A stretch of DNA of 21,785 bases, taken from NCBI GenBank assembly GCA_018365815.1, contig JAGZJH010000037.1:1-21785 (forward strand), in the 5' to 3' direction. Below, one piece after another: positions 9,677 to 16,556 of the stretch. Numbering within the stretch: position 1 is the first letter of the stretch; each line of letters starts with the position of its first letter. Position numbers and translations under genes: made by a program. A model generated the notes under the pieces. That model was not told where the DNA came from. It ran no database searches and saw only the letters and a list, made by a program, of their open reading frames with translations. Origin of the DNA: Erysipelotrichaceae bacterium. Its GTDB lineage: Bacteria; Bacillota_I; Bacilli_A; Erysipelotrichales; Coprobacillaceae.

Positions 9677-10792
9677 TTAAATATTTTCCTTTAAAAAGTC
9701 ATATGTCTTTTCACGTTCAATAGCTAATTTTTCTTCAACATAATCATAATCAATTGGTTCATATATGCTATCAATTGAAGATAACTCACTGACAGATCGA
9801 TGAGTTAAATTAAAAGTGCTTAATAAATCTGTTAATTTTTCTTGGTTTCCATAACTATTATTTTCACTTTTCCTTACAATTGTTAAAAAATTTTTTTGAT
9901 TAATAATTGAAAAAATAGTCCCATGAAACGTATCAGTAATAATACAATCTGCATTTTTAAAATATCCTAATACTTCAAAAGGATTACAGTCTTTAAAAAC
10001 GCCTTTACAGTGTTGAATTCCACCTAAAAACAAAATTTCTTTATTATTTTCTTTTGCAAATTTCTCAACTTGTTTTGCTTCTTTCTTTGACAATCTTCCA
10101 GAATATCCATATAAAATAATATATGGTTTATTTAATGATAAATTATGTGGGATTTTATCACATTTATTAATGTAGTCATACATTAATACTGGATCTAAGT
10201 TTTTGCTTAAATTTTGTATTCCTAATTTTTTTACTACATTTAATGAATTCTCATCTCTAACAGAAATTGCATTAAAGTTATTGAAATAACTTTTTAATTC
10301 TTCAACTTTTCCATACTTTTCAATTTTTTCAAAAGTTGTATTTCCAAATGAGCCAGCGTAACTAATCAATTTTGTTGCGTTATTATTTGCTCCAAAAAGT
10401 TCAGGTGCAAAGCCTACATTAGTGTTGCTTTGAATACAATTGAAAACTTCATCACTACCAATAATTAAAGTATCCAATTTTGGATTATAGTTATACGTTT
10501 CTGTTACTCCTAGAATAGGCAAATATTTTTTTGTATAACTAGCTTTATATTTAATAAATGCGATTCTATTTTTTAAGTAAGTTTTAATTTCAAAAGCTTC
10601 TTTAACTTTGGAAATTATTCTTACTAATTTATTATTTGAATTTTTTTCTTTAATTAGACACTCACCTGGATGATAGTCTACAAATTCTACTTCAGCTCCA
10701 AGTTCTTCTAACATTGATTTCAGCCCATATGCTTGTAAAAAAGAACCATAATTAATAATTCGTTGCATAGACATAATTCCAATTTTTTTCAT
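9677..10792 (-). CDS. polysaccharide pyruvyl transferase family protein (copy 1)
   Basis: A 371-residue PS_pyruv_trans protein. NYGSFLQAYG (14-23), GSDEVF (112-117), SYAGSFG (144-150), SVRDE (177-181), DPVL (200-203) and TDTFHGTIFSI with His290 are all present, so the active-site features look intact. Proven relatives move enolpyruvate from PEP to a sugar hydroxyl pair. The ATG overlaps the stop of the Alg13-like gene by four bases (ATGA), with GAGGAGG upstream, which means coupled translation. The next gene, ten bases on, is the iron-sulfur FrhB-like protein. It is only distantly similar to the second copy at 2967-4028. Confidence 0.88.
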   Translation of the reverse strand: MKKIGIMSMQRIINYGSFLQAYGLKSMLEELGAEVEFVDYHPGECLIKEKNSNNKLVRIISKVKEAFEIKTYLKNRIAFIKYKASYTKKYLPILGVTETYNYNPKLDTLIIGSDEVFNCIQSNTNVGFAPELFGANNNATKLISYAGSFGNTTFEKIEKYGKVEELKSYFNNFNAISVRDENSLNVVKKLGIQNLSKNLDPVLMYDYINKCDKIPHNLSLNKPYIILYGYSGRLSKKEAKQVEKFAKENNKEILFLGGIQHCKGVFKDCNPFEVLGYFKNADCIITDTFHGTIFSIINQKNFLTIVRKSENNSYGNQEKLTDLLSTFNLTHRSVSELSSIDSIYEPIDYDYVEEKLAIEREKTYDFLKENI

Positions 10793-11298
10793 CGCTTTGC
10801 CTCCTCAAAAATATTTTCAATAGTTCTTTCAATGCTATTATTAAACATAATGTTATTACTAATAGTTTCTTGATTTAATTTATCTTTCGCGAAACTATAA
10901 CTAGATAATTCTTTTTCTAATCCATCTATCTCGTAAACCCCAATAATATTCTTCAATCTTTCCTCAACAAACTTCACAAACTCAACTTGATGATCATTAA
11001 TATGTTCCTCATACTTTACCTGTCTTGGAACTACTATCGGAATTTTCTTGAGTTCCAATGCTTTCATAAAACTTGCAGGTCCACCATGTGTAATGATAAT
11101 ATCTGCTTTTTCATACATTTCATTCATCTCACTATACGAAAGTAGTTTTTTCCATTTACAATATTGTGGTTCATAGGTTGAATAACCGATTTGAATAAAT
11201 ACTTCATCTTTAATTACATTTTCTTTTTTTAAGCGATCGATTTCTTGAATTAATCTATTAAACTGTTGCTCATGTGTTCCAACTGTTACAAATATCAT
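10789..11298 (-). CDS. Alg13-like glycosyltransferase catalytic subunit (EpsF/PssE type)
   Basis: A 169-residue protein corresponding to the C-terminal half of a GT28 enzyme. It starts MIFVTVGTHEQQF and carries the sugar-nucleotide site HGGPAS at 71-76 with an H-x-x-D-H-Q-like stretch after it. In streptococcal and lactococcal polysaccharide loci the homologous pair transfers the second sugar, often galactose or glucose, to the undecaprenyl-linked first sugar. This subunit is soluble and needs the Alg14-like partner encoded 11 bases upstream. AGGAGG precedes the ATG. The donor is not readable from the sequence. Confidence 0.9.
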   Translation of the reverse strand: MIFVTVGTHEQQFNRLIQEIDRLKKENVIKDEVFIQIGYSTYEPQYCKWKKLLSYSEMNEMYEKADIIITHGGPASFMKALELKKIPIVVPRQVKYEEHINDHQVEFVKFVEERLKNIIGVYEIDGLEKELSSYSFAKDKLNQETISNNIMFNNSIERTIENIFEEAKR

Positions 11299-11309
11299 TT
11301 ATGCCCCTC

Positions 11310-11759
11310 CTAAAAGATACTTCCAAAGTTTTTTGCTTTTGGATAGACCTTAAGTTGTTCTTCCCACTGTACGATAAATTCATCTGCAATAGGATAAACT
11401 AATCTACCTGTTAAAGTTGGTTTATCTACTCTATCAAACACTTCAACATAGATTAATTTTTTTCGCATTAGTTTTCCTAAATAGAAGAAAGGAACTGCAA
11501 CAGCAGCACCAGATGAAATAATCAAATCCGGTTTTTCTTTTCTGAGTATTTTTATTGCTAAAAAGGTATTTTTAATAAGATTTTTAAGATTTCTATTTGT
11601 TGGAAAATGACAAGGGTACATTTTTTCATCTTTTAACATACTTCGTGCATCTTCTTTATCAAAAGTAACCCAAAATCTTTCATATTTTTCCCATGTCGGT
11701 TTAAGCATATATAAATGTGTTAAATGCCCGCCACTTGATCCAACTAAACATATTTTCAT
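11310..11759 (-). CDS. Alg14-like membrane/acceptor subunit of a glycosyltransferase (EpsE/PssD type)
   Basis: A 149-residue Alg14 family protein with GSSGGHL at 7-13, a SSGAAVAVPFFYLGK membrane-contact segment near 83-97 and YPIADEFIVQWEEQ toward the end. It recruits the Alg13-like catalytic subunit to the membrane, and both genes are adjacent as usual. It is the first gene of the operon. Normally the genes in front encode a priming transferase and chain-length proteins; here the upstream neighbour is a divergent tyrosine recombinase. GGAAAGG serves as ribosome site. No convincing minus-strand promoter lies in the 77 bases before it. Confidence 0.9.
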   Translation of the reverse strand: MKICLVGSSGGHLTHLYMLKPTWEKYERFWVTFDKEDARSMLKDEKMYPCHFPTNRNLKNLIKNTFLAIKILRKEKPDLIISSGAAVAVPFFYLGKLMRKKLIYVEVFDRVDKPTLTGRLVYPIADEFIVQWEEQLKVYPKAKNFGSIF

Positions 11760-11836
11760 CTTACCAACCCTTTCCTAAATGAATATACTTTGCGAAATCG
11801 GTATAATAAAAAAGAAAATTAAGGGGGTAAGAAGAT
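11760..11836. promoter_or_regulatory. divergent intergenic region with -10 box inside an imperfect inverted repeat
   Basis: The 77 bases between the polysaccharide operon and the recombinase gene hold a perfect forward TATAAT at 11802-11807 (no good -35). The ends form an imperfect inverted repeat: CTTACCAACCCTT at 11760-11772 and AAGGGGGTAAG at 11821-11831, which agree except for a two-base gap. The arms overlap the ribosome sites of the two divergent genes, so some likeness is expected from function alone. On the minus strand only a weak TATATT, without a spaced -35, is visible. Confidence 0.5.
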
Positions 11837-12733
11837 ATGAAATTTCAAGAAATAACTAGATTATGGTTAATTTATAAATCAAAAGTAATCAAAAAAACCT
11901 CATTAATGAGGTATGAAAAAATAGTTAGTCATTATATAGTGAATAAAATAGGAGATAAATTAATGAGTGAATTAACATTAGAAGATGTTTTAGAACTCAT
12001 TAACTGGTTAGGTGAACTAAATTTATCTCAAAAGACAATTCAAGATATTGTTGTGATATTAAAAAGTATATTAAAATACGGGAAAATACTTGGACAAGAA
12101 GTGATACCAATAGAAGCTATTCCATGTCCTAAAATAAGACAAAAAGAGGTAGAAATATTTACGTTTAGTGATATTGCAAGTTTAAAAACTTTTCTTGAAA
12201 GACATACTTCACCTAAAAATTTAGGGATTTATATTTGTATTTATACTGGTATTAGGTTAGGGGAGTTATGTGCTCTAAGATGGGAAGATATTAATCTATC
12301 AGAAAGAAGTATTGTTATTAATAAAACACTACAAAGAATTACAGTTAATAAGAAAAGTTATATAGAGATAGGGCAACCTAAAACACCAAATTCTAATCGA
12401 AAAGTCCCCATTAGTGATGAACTATATGATTTATTAAGTGATGAAACAATTGATAAAAAAGGTTATATTTTAACGAATAAAGATAAATACTTAGATCCTA
12501 GAACAATGCAGTATTATTTTAAAAAAATACTTATACAAAATAATTTAAAGGTACATAAATTTCATGCATTAAGACATACCTTTGCCACGCAATGTGTACT
12601 GTGTAATGTTGATATAAAAAGTTTAAGTGAAATACTTGGGCATACTTCTGTGAATATTACTTTAAATAAATATGTTCATTCTTCTTTTGAAGTCAAAAAA
12701 CAACAAATTAATTTATTATCATTTAATCAATGA
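11837..12733 (+). CDS. tyrosine site-specific recombinase
   Basis: A 298-residue XerC/integrase-like tyrosine recombinase. Residues 1 to about 95 form the SAM-like core-binding domain. The catalytic domain follows with R140 in TGIRLGELCALRW, H243-x-x-R246 in HALRHTFATQ, H269 in LGHTSVNI and the nucleophile Y279 in LNKYVH, so the set looks complete. It cuts and rejoins DNA at short paired sites. AAGGGGG lies seven bases or so before the ATG. It is divergent from the polysaccharide operon and is followed by the LCP gene. No phage or integrative-element genes accompany it, so a local role in rearranging the polysaccharide locus is an inference worth testing. Confidence 0.9.
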   Translation: MKFQEITRLWLIYKSKVIKKTSLMRYEKIVSHYIVNKIGDKLMSELTLEDVLELINWLGELNLSQKTIQDIVVILKSILKYGKILGQEVIPIEAIPCPKIRQKEVEIFTFSDIASLKTFLERHTSPKNLGIYICIYTGIRLGELCALRWEDINLSERSIVINKTLQRITVNKKSYIEIGQPKTPNSNRKVPISDELYDLLSDETIDKKGYILTNKDKYLDPRTMQYYFKKILIQNNLKVHKFHALRHTFATQCVLCNVDIKSLSEILGHTSVNITLNKYVHSSFEVKKQQINLLSFNQ

Positions 12734-12780
12734 TTGATTAATTTGTAAGATAACTAATTTTATAATCAAATTTTCTTTTT
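12734..12780 (+). terminator. weak AT-rich terminator candidate after the recombinase
   Basis: TTGATT at 12734-12739 pairs with AATCAA at 12764-12769, with further partial AT pairing inside. It is followed by a T-rich run (TTTTCTTTTT) to 12780. The stem is short and AT-only, so this is a weak candidate. Confidence 0.3.
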
Positions 12781-12827
12781 ATAGATGATTTTTACTTCAA
12801 GGTTTAGTACACTGATAATAAATAACA

Positions 12828-12856
12828 TTGACTAAGATATCCAAATGGAGTAATAT
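12828..12856 (+). promoter_or_regulatory. promoter of the LCP gene
   Basis: TTGACT at 12828-12833 and TAATAT at 12851-12856 are separated by exactly 17 bases, a near-consensus sigma-A promoter. Transcription should begin around 12862-12864, about 40 bases before the ATG. Confidence 0.75.
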
Positions 12857-12863
12857 TATAGGG

Positions 12864-12887
12864 AATTAAGCTAATTTTTGCTTGATT
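12864..12887 (+). promoter_or_regulatory. hairpin at the 5' end of the LCP mRNA
   Basis: AATTAAGC (12864-12871) and GCTTGATT (12880-12887) can pair with a single G-U/mismatch position around an eight-base loop. The hairpin would start right at the predicted transcript end and finish three bases before the GGAGG ribosome site (12891-12895). It could protect the mRNA end or affect translation. Confidence 0.4.
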
Positions 12888-12903
12888 ATAGGAGGTAAAA
12901 ATA

Positions 12904-14367
12904 ATGGCAAAGAAAAAGACGAATACTTTTGTAAAAAAAGTAACAAGTCAAAAAGTAGTATTAGGATTTCAAGCGATTGTATCTGCAATATTATTATTTT
13001 GTATTGTTAATTTAAGTATGCTGCCAATGTTATATATTGGAGGAGTAGTATTACTATTACTAGTTCTTATGGGTTTATCTTTTGCTTTAACAAAGTCTAA
13101 AAAAGAAAAAAGTAAAAAAGTTGTTTTTGGGAAATTCTTGAGTGTTTTTTTAAGTTTAGTAATGTTAATAGGAAGTTTATCTATTGCTAAAGGAGATAGT
13201 GTATTAGGAAATATCACTGGTGCTAATACACAAACGCATGCAATGTCAACAATTGTATTAAAAGATGGTTCTATTCGTACTGTGAAAGATTTAAAAGATA
13301 AAACAGTTGGAATTAGCACTACTTTAGATCCTGAAAATACACCAAAAGCAGTAGAGGATTTAAATAAAGAAGCTAAAGTTAAAACAACTGAATATTCTGA
13401 TTTAAATACTTTAGTACAAGCATTATATGATCAAAAAGTTGATGCAATTATTATGAATGAATCAATGAGAGGAATGCTTGAAGATGATTTTGCTGATTTT
13501 GATTCAAAAACTAAAGTCATTCATCAATTAGAAATTGAAGAAAAATTAGAAGATGTGACTAAGGCTGCAAATGTAACGAAAGAAACATTTAGTATTTATT
13601 TAAGTGGTATTGATACAACAGGTAAGGTCTCAACTGTATCAAGATCAGATGTCAATATGGTTGTAACTGTAAATCCTAAAACAAAACAAATTTTATTAAC
13701 AAGTATTCCTCGTGATTACTATGTAACATTAGCTTCAAAAGGTGCTAAAGATAAATTAACTCATGCAGGGTTATATGGAGTAAATGAAAGTATTAAAACA
13801 ATTGAAAACTTCATGGGAATCGAAATTAATTATTATGCAAGAGTTAACTTTACATCGTTAATTAAAATGGTAGACGCTTTAGGAGGAATTACAGTAAATT
13901 CTCCGGTAGCATTTACTACTCTCCATGGAAATTATTCAATTGTAAAAGGGGATAATCAAATGGATGGAGATAAGGCATTGTGTTATGTTAGAGAAAGATA
14001 TTCTTTAGCAGGTGGAGACAACGATCGTGTAAGGAATCAACAAAGAGTTTTAGAAGCAATGCTTGATAAAATGATGTCACCGGCTATTATTACAAATTAT
14101 AATAGTGTATTAAATTCTATTCAAGGAAGTTTTGAAACAAATATGAGCAGTAATGATATTACATCATTAATTAAAATGCAATTAAATGATATGAGTGGTT
14201 GGCAAATTATGAATCAACAATTATCAGGAACTGGTAACTCTTCTTCACCGGTTTATTCAATGCCAAGTGCTAAAGGGGTATATGTAATGATTCCAAATCA
14301 AGATTCAATTACACAAGCTTCTAATAAAATTAACCAAATGGTAAAAGGTGAAAAAATATCAGCTTAA
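12904..14367 (+). CDS. LytR-CpsA-Psr (LCP) family protein with solute-binding-like insert
   Basis: A 487-residue membrane protein. Three membrane segments (about 18-38, 40-61, 75-95) precede a stretch of about 110 residues (113-225: TVKDLKDKTVGIS, then LVQALYDQKVDAIIMNES) that resembles part of a periplasmic solute-binding protein. The LCP catalytic domain follows from about 229, with the conserved Arg in SIPRDYY (about 269), DKLTHAG, FTSLIKMVDALGGI and RERYSLAGGDNDRVRNQQR (about 364-382). LCP proteins move lipid-linked polymers onto peptidoglycan, so it fits as the enzyme that anchors the neighbouring polysaccharide. It has its own promoter and terminator. Confidence 0.92.
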   Translation: MAKKKTNTFVKKVTSQKVVLGFQAIVSAILLFCIVNLSMLPMLYIGGVVLLLLVLMGLSFALTKSKKEKSKKVVFGKFLSVFLSLVMLIGSLSIAKGDSVLGNITGANTQTHAMSTIVLKDGSIRTVKDLKDKTVGISTTLDPENTPKAVEDLNKEAKVKTTEYSDLNTLVQALYDQKVDAIIMNESMRGMLEDDFADFDSKTKVIHQLEIEEKLEDVTKAANVTKETFSIYLSGIDTTGKVSTVSRSDVNMVVTVNPKTKQILLTSIPRDYYVTLASKGAKDKLTHAGLYGVNESIKTIENFMGIEINYYARVNFTSLIKMVDALGGITVNSPVAFTTLHGNYSIVKGDNQMDGDKALCYVRERYSLAGGDNDRVRNQQRVLEAMLDKMMSPAIITNYNSVLNSIQGSFETNMSSNDITSLIKMQLNDMSGWQIMNQQLSGTGNSSSPVYSMPSAKGVYVMIPNQDSITQASNKINQMVKGEKISA

Positions 14368-14400
14368 AAAAATGTTTGATAAAGAATGCGATTTTAAAAT

Positions 14401-14459
14401 AAAAAGAGGCTACAGCGAAATAACTTTTTAAAAAGTTAACTTCGTTACAGCCTCTTTTT
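14401..14459 (+). terminator. long terminator hairpin after the LCP gene
   Basis: AAAAAGAGGCT at 14401-14411 pairs with AGCCTCTTTTT at 14448-14458. The pairing continues inward through an AACTTTTT/AAAAAGTT core, giving a nearly continuous stem of about 29 base pairs with a few mismatches. The A-run before and T-run after make it usable in both directions. Confidence 0.88.
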
Positions 14460-14672
14460 AGTATGTTTATTTTTTGTAGTTTTAAGAACGAGGGTGAATT
14501 GAATTTGTAAATTATCTTTTAGATAGAATACAATGATAATATGTAAAATTACATTTATCATGCAATTTTACCTCTTTATATTTCTATTTTTTATTCACTC
14601 TGCATAAATTTTTAAGGGTAAAATTCATAAATCTACGCCTCTTTACATAGAGTTTTTAGCAAATGGCGTACT

Positions 14673-14697
14673 TTGGCAAGGATTTTCGCCTTGCCAA
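14673..14697. repeat. inverted repeat, GC-rich hairpin
   Basis: TTGGCAAGG (14673-14681) and CCTTGCCAA (14689-14697) are perfect reverse complements around a seven-base loop. It stands out from the AT-rich surroundings. Similar hairpins occur near ends or replication regions of mobile elements in Clostridia, but that is from memory and not shown here. Confidence 0.6.
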
Positions 14698-14756
14698 GAC
14701 CTATTTTTACTTTAAAAACTATCCAAAACGTCTTACCTTATTTTCCTCCAACTGTC

Positions 14757-14783
14757 TCCAAAGTGTCATTTTGACACTTTGGA
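14757..14783 (-). terminator. perfect inverted repeat downstream of the Fic gene, probable terminator
   Basis: TCCAAAGTGTCA (14757-14768) and TGACACTTTGGA (14772-14783) are perfect reverse complements with a three-base TTT loop. It lies about 30 bases after the Fic stop (minus strand), a good place for a terminator. No strong T-run follows on that strand, so another role is possible. Confidence 0.5.
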
Positions 14784-14812
14784 ATGAAATTTTAAACCTT
14801 TAGAAACTATGT

Positions 14813-15703
14813 TTAATATGCAATCCTAAAATAATCCAAATATGCTTTATATTTATCCTGTGCCCTCAGACAGGTATCTGTCAGATAACCTTTATCATTA
14901 TTCCATTCTTTCAATCCACGATAATAGAATATTTTCAAATTATCTTCGATGATGAACGGAACGATATTATATTTCAGGCACTCTTTAAACATAATCAATC
15001 TTCCCACACGACCATTACCATCCTGAAATGGATGGATTCGTTCAAACTTCACATGGAAGTCCAAAATATTTTCAAAGGTCTTTTCTTCCTTGGCGTTGTA
15101 CTCTGTCAGTATCACTTTCATTCTTTTTGCAACTTCTTCTGGAAGTGCGGTATCCATACCACCAACTTCATTCGGTATCTTTTTATAATCGCCCACAGCT
15201 AACCAATCTTTTCTGGAATCACTGGTTCCATTTTTCAGGATCAGATGAAGTTCTTTGATAAACTTCTCTGTCAAAGTTGCTTTTGCATTATCAATAATCA
15301 TATCAATACAACGGAAGTGATTTGCTGTTTCGATCACATCGTCTACATTCAGCACTTCTTTTTCTACGCCAATGGTATTGGTTTCAAAGATATATCTGGT
15401 CTGATCATGAGTCAAACGGCTGCCTTCAATATGATTGGAGTTGTATGTCAAATCAATCTGTGTCTTATGGTAAATGCCGCCGGAATACTTACTTGCTTTT
15501 TGCTCCTGTAAAATATCCAGCAATGTAATCGGCTGCTCTTTCTTCTTGTTGGAACGCTCAGGTTTTTTTGCATTTTCAGGAATATTCCAAGTCTTGCCGG
15601 TAAGAAACGCACCGTTTACTCGTCTCTGCGCACAATAATTTCTAACGCTGCGCTCTGACACACCCCATTTTTTTGCTATTTCAGTAACTGAAAGGTATCG
15701 CAT
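14813..15703 (-). CDS. Fic-domain protein with N-terminal helix-turn-helix and inhibitory motif
   Basis: A 296-residue protein. Residues 1-45 (SVTEIAKKWGVSERSVRNYC, then TGKTWNIP) form an excisionase/MerR-like DNA-binding domain. The Fic domain follows, with the complete catalytic motif HPFQDGNGRVGR starting at His224. SNHIEG at 89-94 matches the [S/T]xxxE[G/N] auto-inhibitory motif, here placed N-terminal to the Fic core. Fic enzymes usually transfer AMP to hydroxyl groups of proteins; the target is unknown. GGAGGAG precedes the ATG. Its codons are clearly richer in G and C than those around it, and it is flanked by broken genes, so recent transfer is likely. No separate antitoxin gene is adjacent. 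Confidence 0.9.
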   Translation of the reverse strand: MRYLSVTEIAKKWGVSERSVRNYCAQRRVNGAFLTGKTWNIPENAKKPERSNKKKEQPITLLDILQEQKASKYSGGIYHKTQIDLTYNSNHIEGSRLTHDQTRYIFETNTIGVEKEVLNVDDVIETANHFRCIDMIIDNAKATLTEKFIKELHLILKNGTSDSRKDWLAVGDYKKIPNEVGGMDTALPEEVAKRMKVILTEYNAKEEKTFENILDFHVKFERIHPFQDGNGRVGRLIMFKECLKYNIVPFIIEDNLKIFYYRGLKEWNNDKGYLTDTCLRAQDKYKAYLDYFRIAY

Positions 15704-15979
15704 CTACTCTCCTCCATTATAAATCAAATCTAAATTTACATTTTATTATAATATAGCGTATCATATTATCGGCAAAATATCAAACATTTATTTCCATCTA
15801 TTCAGTTGATTTTTGCCGTTTCCAGCATAAATCACCTACATACCATTACAATTATAAAAGTCGCTTGATAGTAATCACTTTATTTATATACTCAAGTGGT
15901 TTATTTCATTTTAAATTTCAAAAATACCTTTGTAGATCAAAAATCCGTTTTACGAAATCTATTTTCTTTCTTTTTTAAG
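15704..15979. other. non-coding junction between the Fic gene and the ATPase fragment
   Basis: Apart from the Fic promoter candidate, this stretch shows no coding potential and no further match to the ATPase. A short inverted repeat, CACTT/AAGTG, around 15887-15898 is too weak to call. The breakpoint that removed the 3' part of the ATPase gene must lie near 15980. Confidence 0.35.
15748..15775 (-). promoter_or_regulatory. candidate promoter of the Fic gene
   Basis: On the minus strand, TTGCCG (15770-15775) and TATTAT (15748-15753) are spaced by 16 bases, 45 bases before the ATG. An additional TATAAT lies closer to the gene, but it abuts the ribosome site and is less likely. Confidence 0.4.
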
Positions 15980-16477
15980 TTAACCCCGTTTTAAAATTTT
16001 ATCGGTTCTTTTAAATATAGTTTTATCATTAATTCGTAAACTTTCATATTTTATTTCTCTTTGATAATTTCTATCTAAAAATAATCCTAAATCTGCTTTC
16101 AATTCATATTCCACTAATAAATCATCTTCAACAAAACGAATATAAAATTTCGTGGGCTTAGGAGTTTTGTTTATATTGTTCGGAATAAGTTCTAATTTAC
16201 CTTCTGAAATATTAGGTGATCTTAATTCATCAGAATTTCTAATATTCCCTTTTAAGATAATTTCTTTAAAAACATACATGGCAGAGATAATGTTTGTTTT
16301 TCCGGAAGCATTAGGACCATATATAACCGCCGAGCATAGTCCTTTATCTGTTTTATTACCAATCTTATGTTCTAAAATGCTATATTCTAAATCTTTTTGT
16401 TTTGGAGCGGGCGTCATCGAAAACTCCATTTCATCTAAAAATGACTTAAAATTCTCTGTTTTAAACTGTAGTAACAT
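15980..16477 (-). pseudogene. AAA ATPase (RloA/OLD-like, COG1106 type), 3' truncated
   Basis: 165 residues matching only the N-terminal part of an AAA_15/AAA_21 ATPase linked to phage defence (RloA, abortive-infection ATPases). LLQFKTENFKSF and MEFSMTP are the usual start, and the Walker A site GPNASGKT is at 54-61. The family is normally about 400 residues or longer, with signature, Walker B and His motifs later; none are present here, and no continuation is seen downstream. A GAGGTG ribosome site precedes the ATG. I infer a remnant of a defence gene broken by insertion or deletion. Confidence 0.78.
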
Positions 16478-16490
16478 ATTCTTTCACCTC

Positions 16491-16513
16491 ATTTTGCGAT
16501 ATTTATGCAAAAT
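16491..16513. promoter_or_regulatory. inverted repeat upstream of the ATPase fragment
   Basis: ATTTTGC (16491-16497) and GCAAAAT (16507-16513) are perfect reverse complements nine bases apart, just before the ribosome site of the ATPase gene. It may be an operator. No regulator for it is visible. Confidence 0.3.
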
Positions 16514-16556
16514 AGTGATTAATTTAAAAATGTTTATGGAGTTGATAAACATTAAA

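Larger units (their letters stand above)
14460..14812. other. non-coding region with three hairpins, probable edge of acquired DNA
   Basis: No gene is visible between the LCP terminator and the Fic gene. It holds an imperfect hairpin at 14533-14561, a GC-rich hairpin at 14673-14697 and a perfect 12-base-arm hairpin at 14757-14783. Base composition becomes visibly more GC-rich from about 14600 onward, in line with the Fic gene. I read it as the flank of a transferred segment. The exact boundary and any attachment site are not evident. Confidence 0.45.

Noticed and set aside
11837..12733. Recombinase as the integrase of a prophage or integrative element
   Set aside because: No excisionase, structural, replication or transfer genes and no att duplication are visible beside it; it is placed between polysaccharide genes.
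12969..13319. Minus-strand frame of 116 codons inside the LCP gene
   Set aside because: Antisense shadow of a well-supported gene with clear motifs; no ribosome site.
15028..15528. Several plus-strand frames opposite the Fic gene
   Set aside because: Antisense of a complete Fic domain; three overlapping frames with no ribosome sites.
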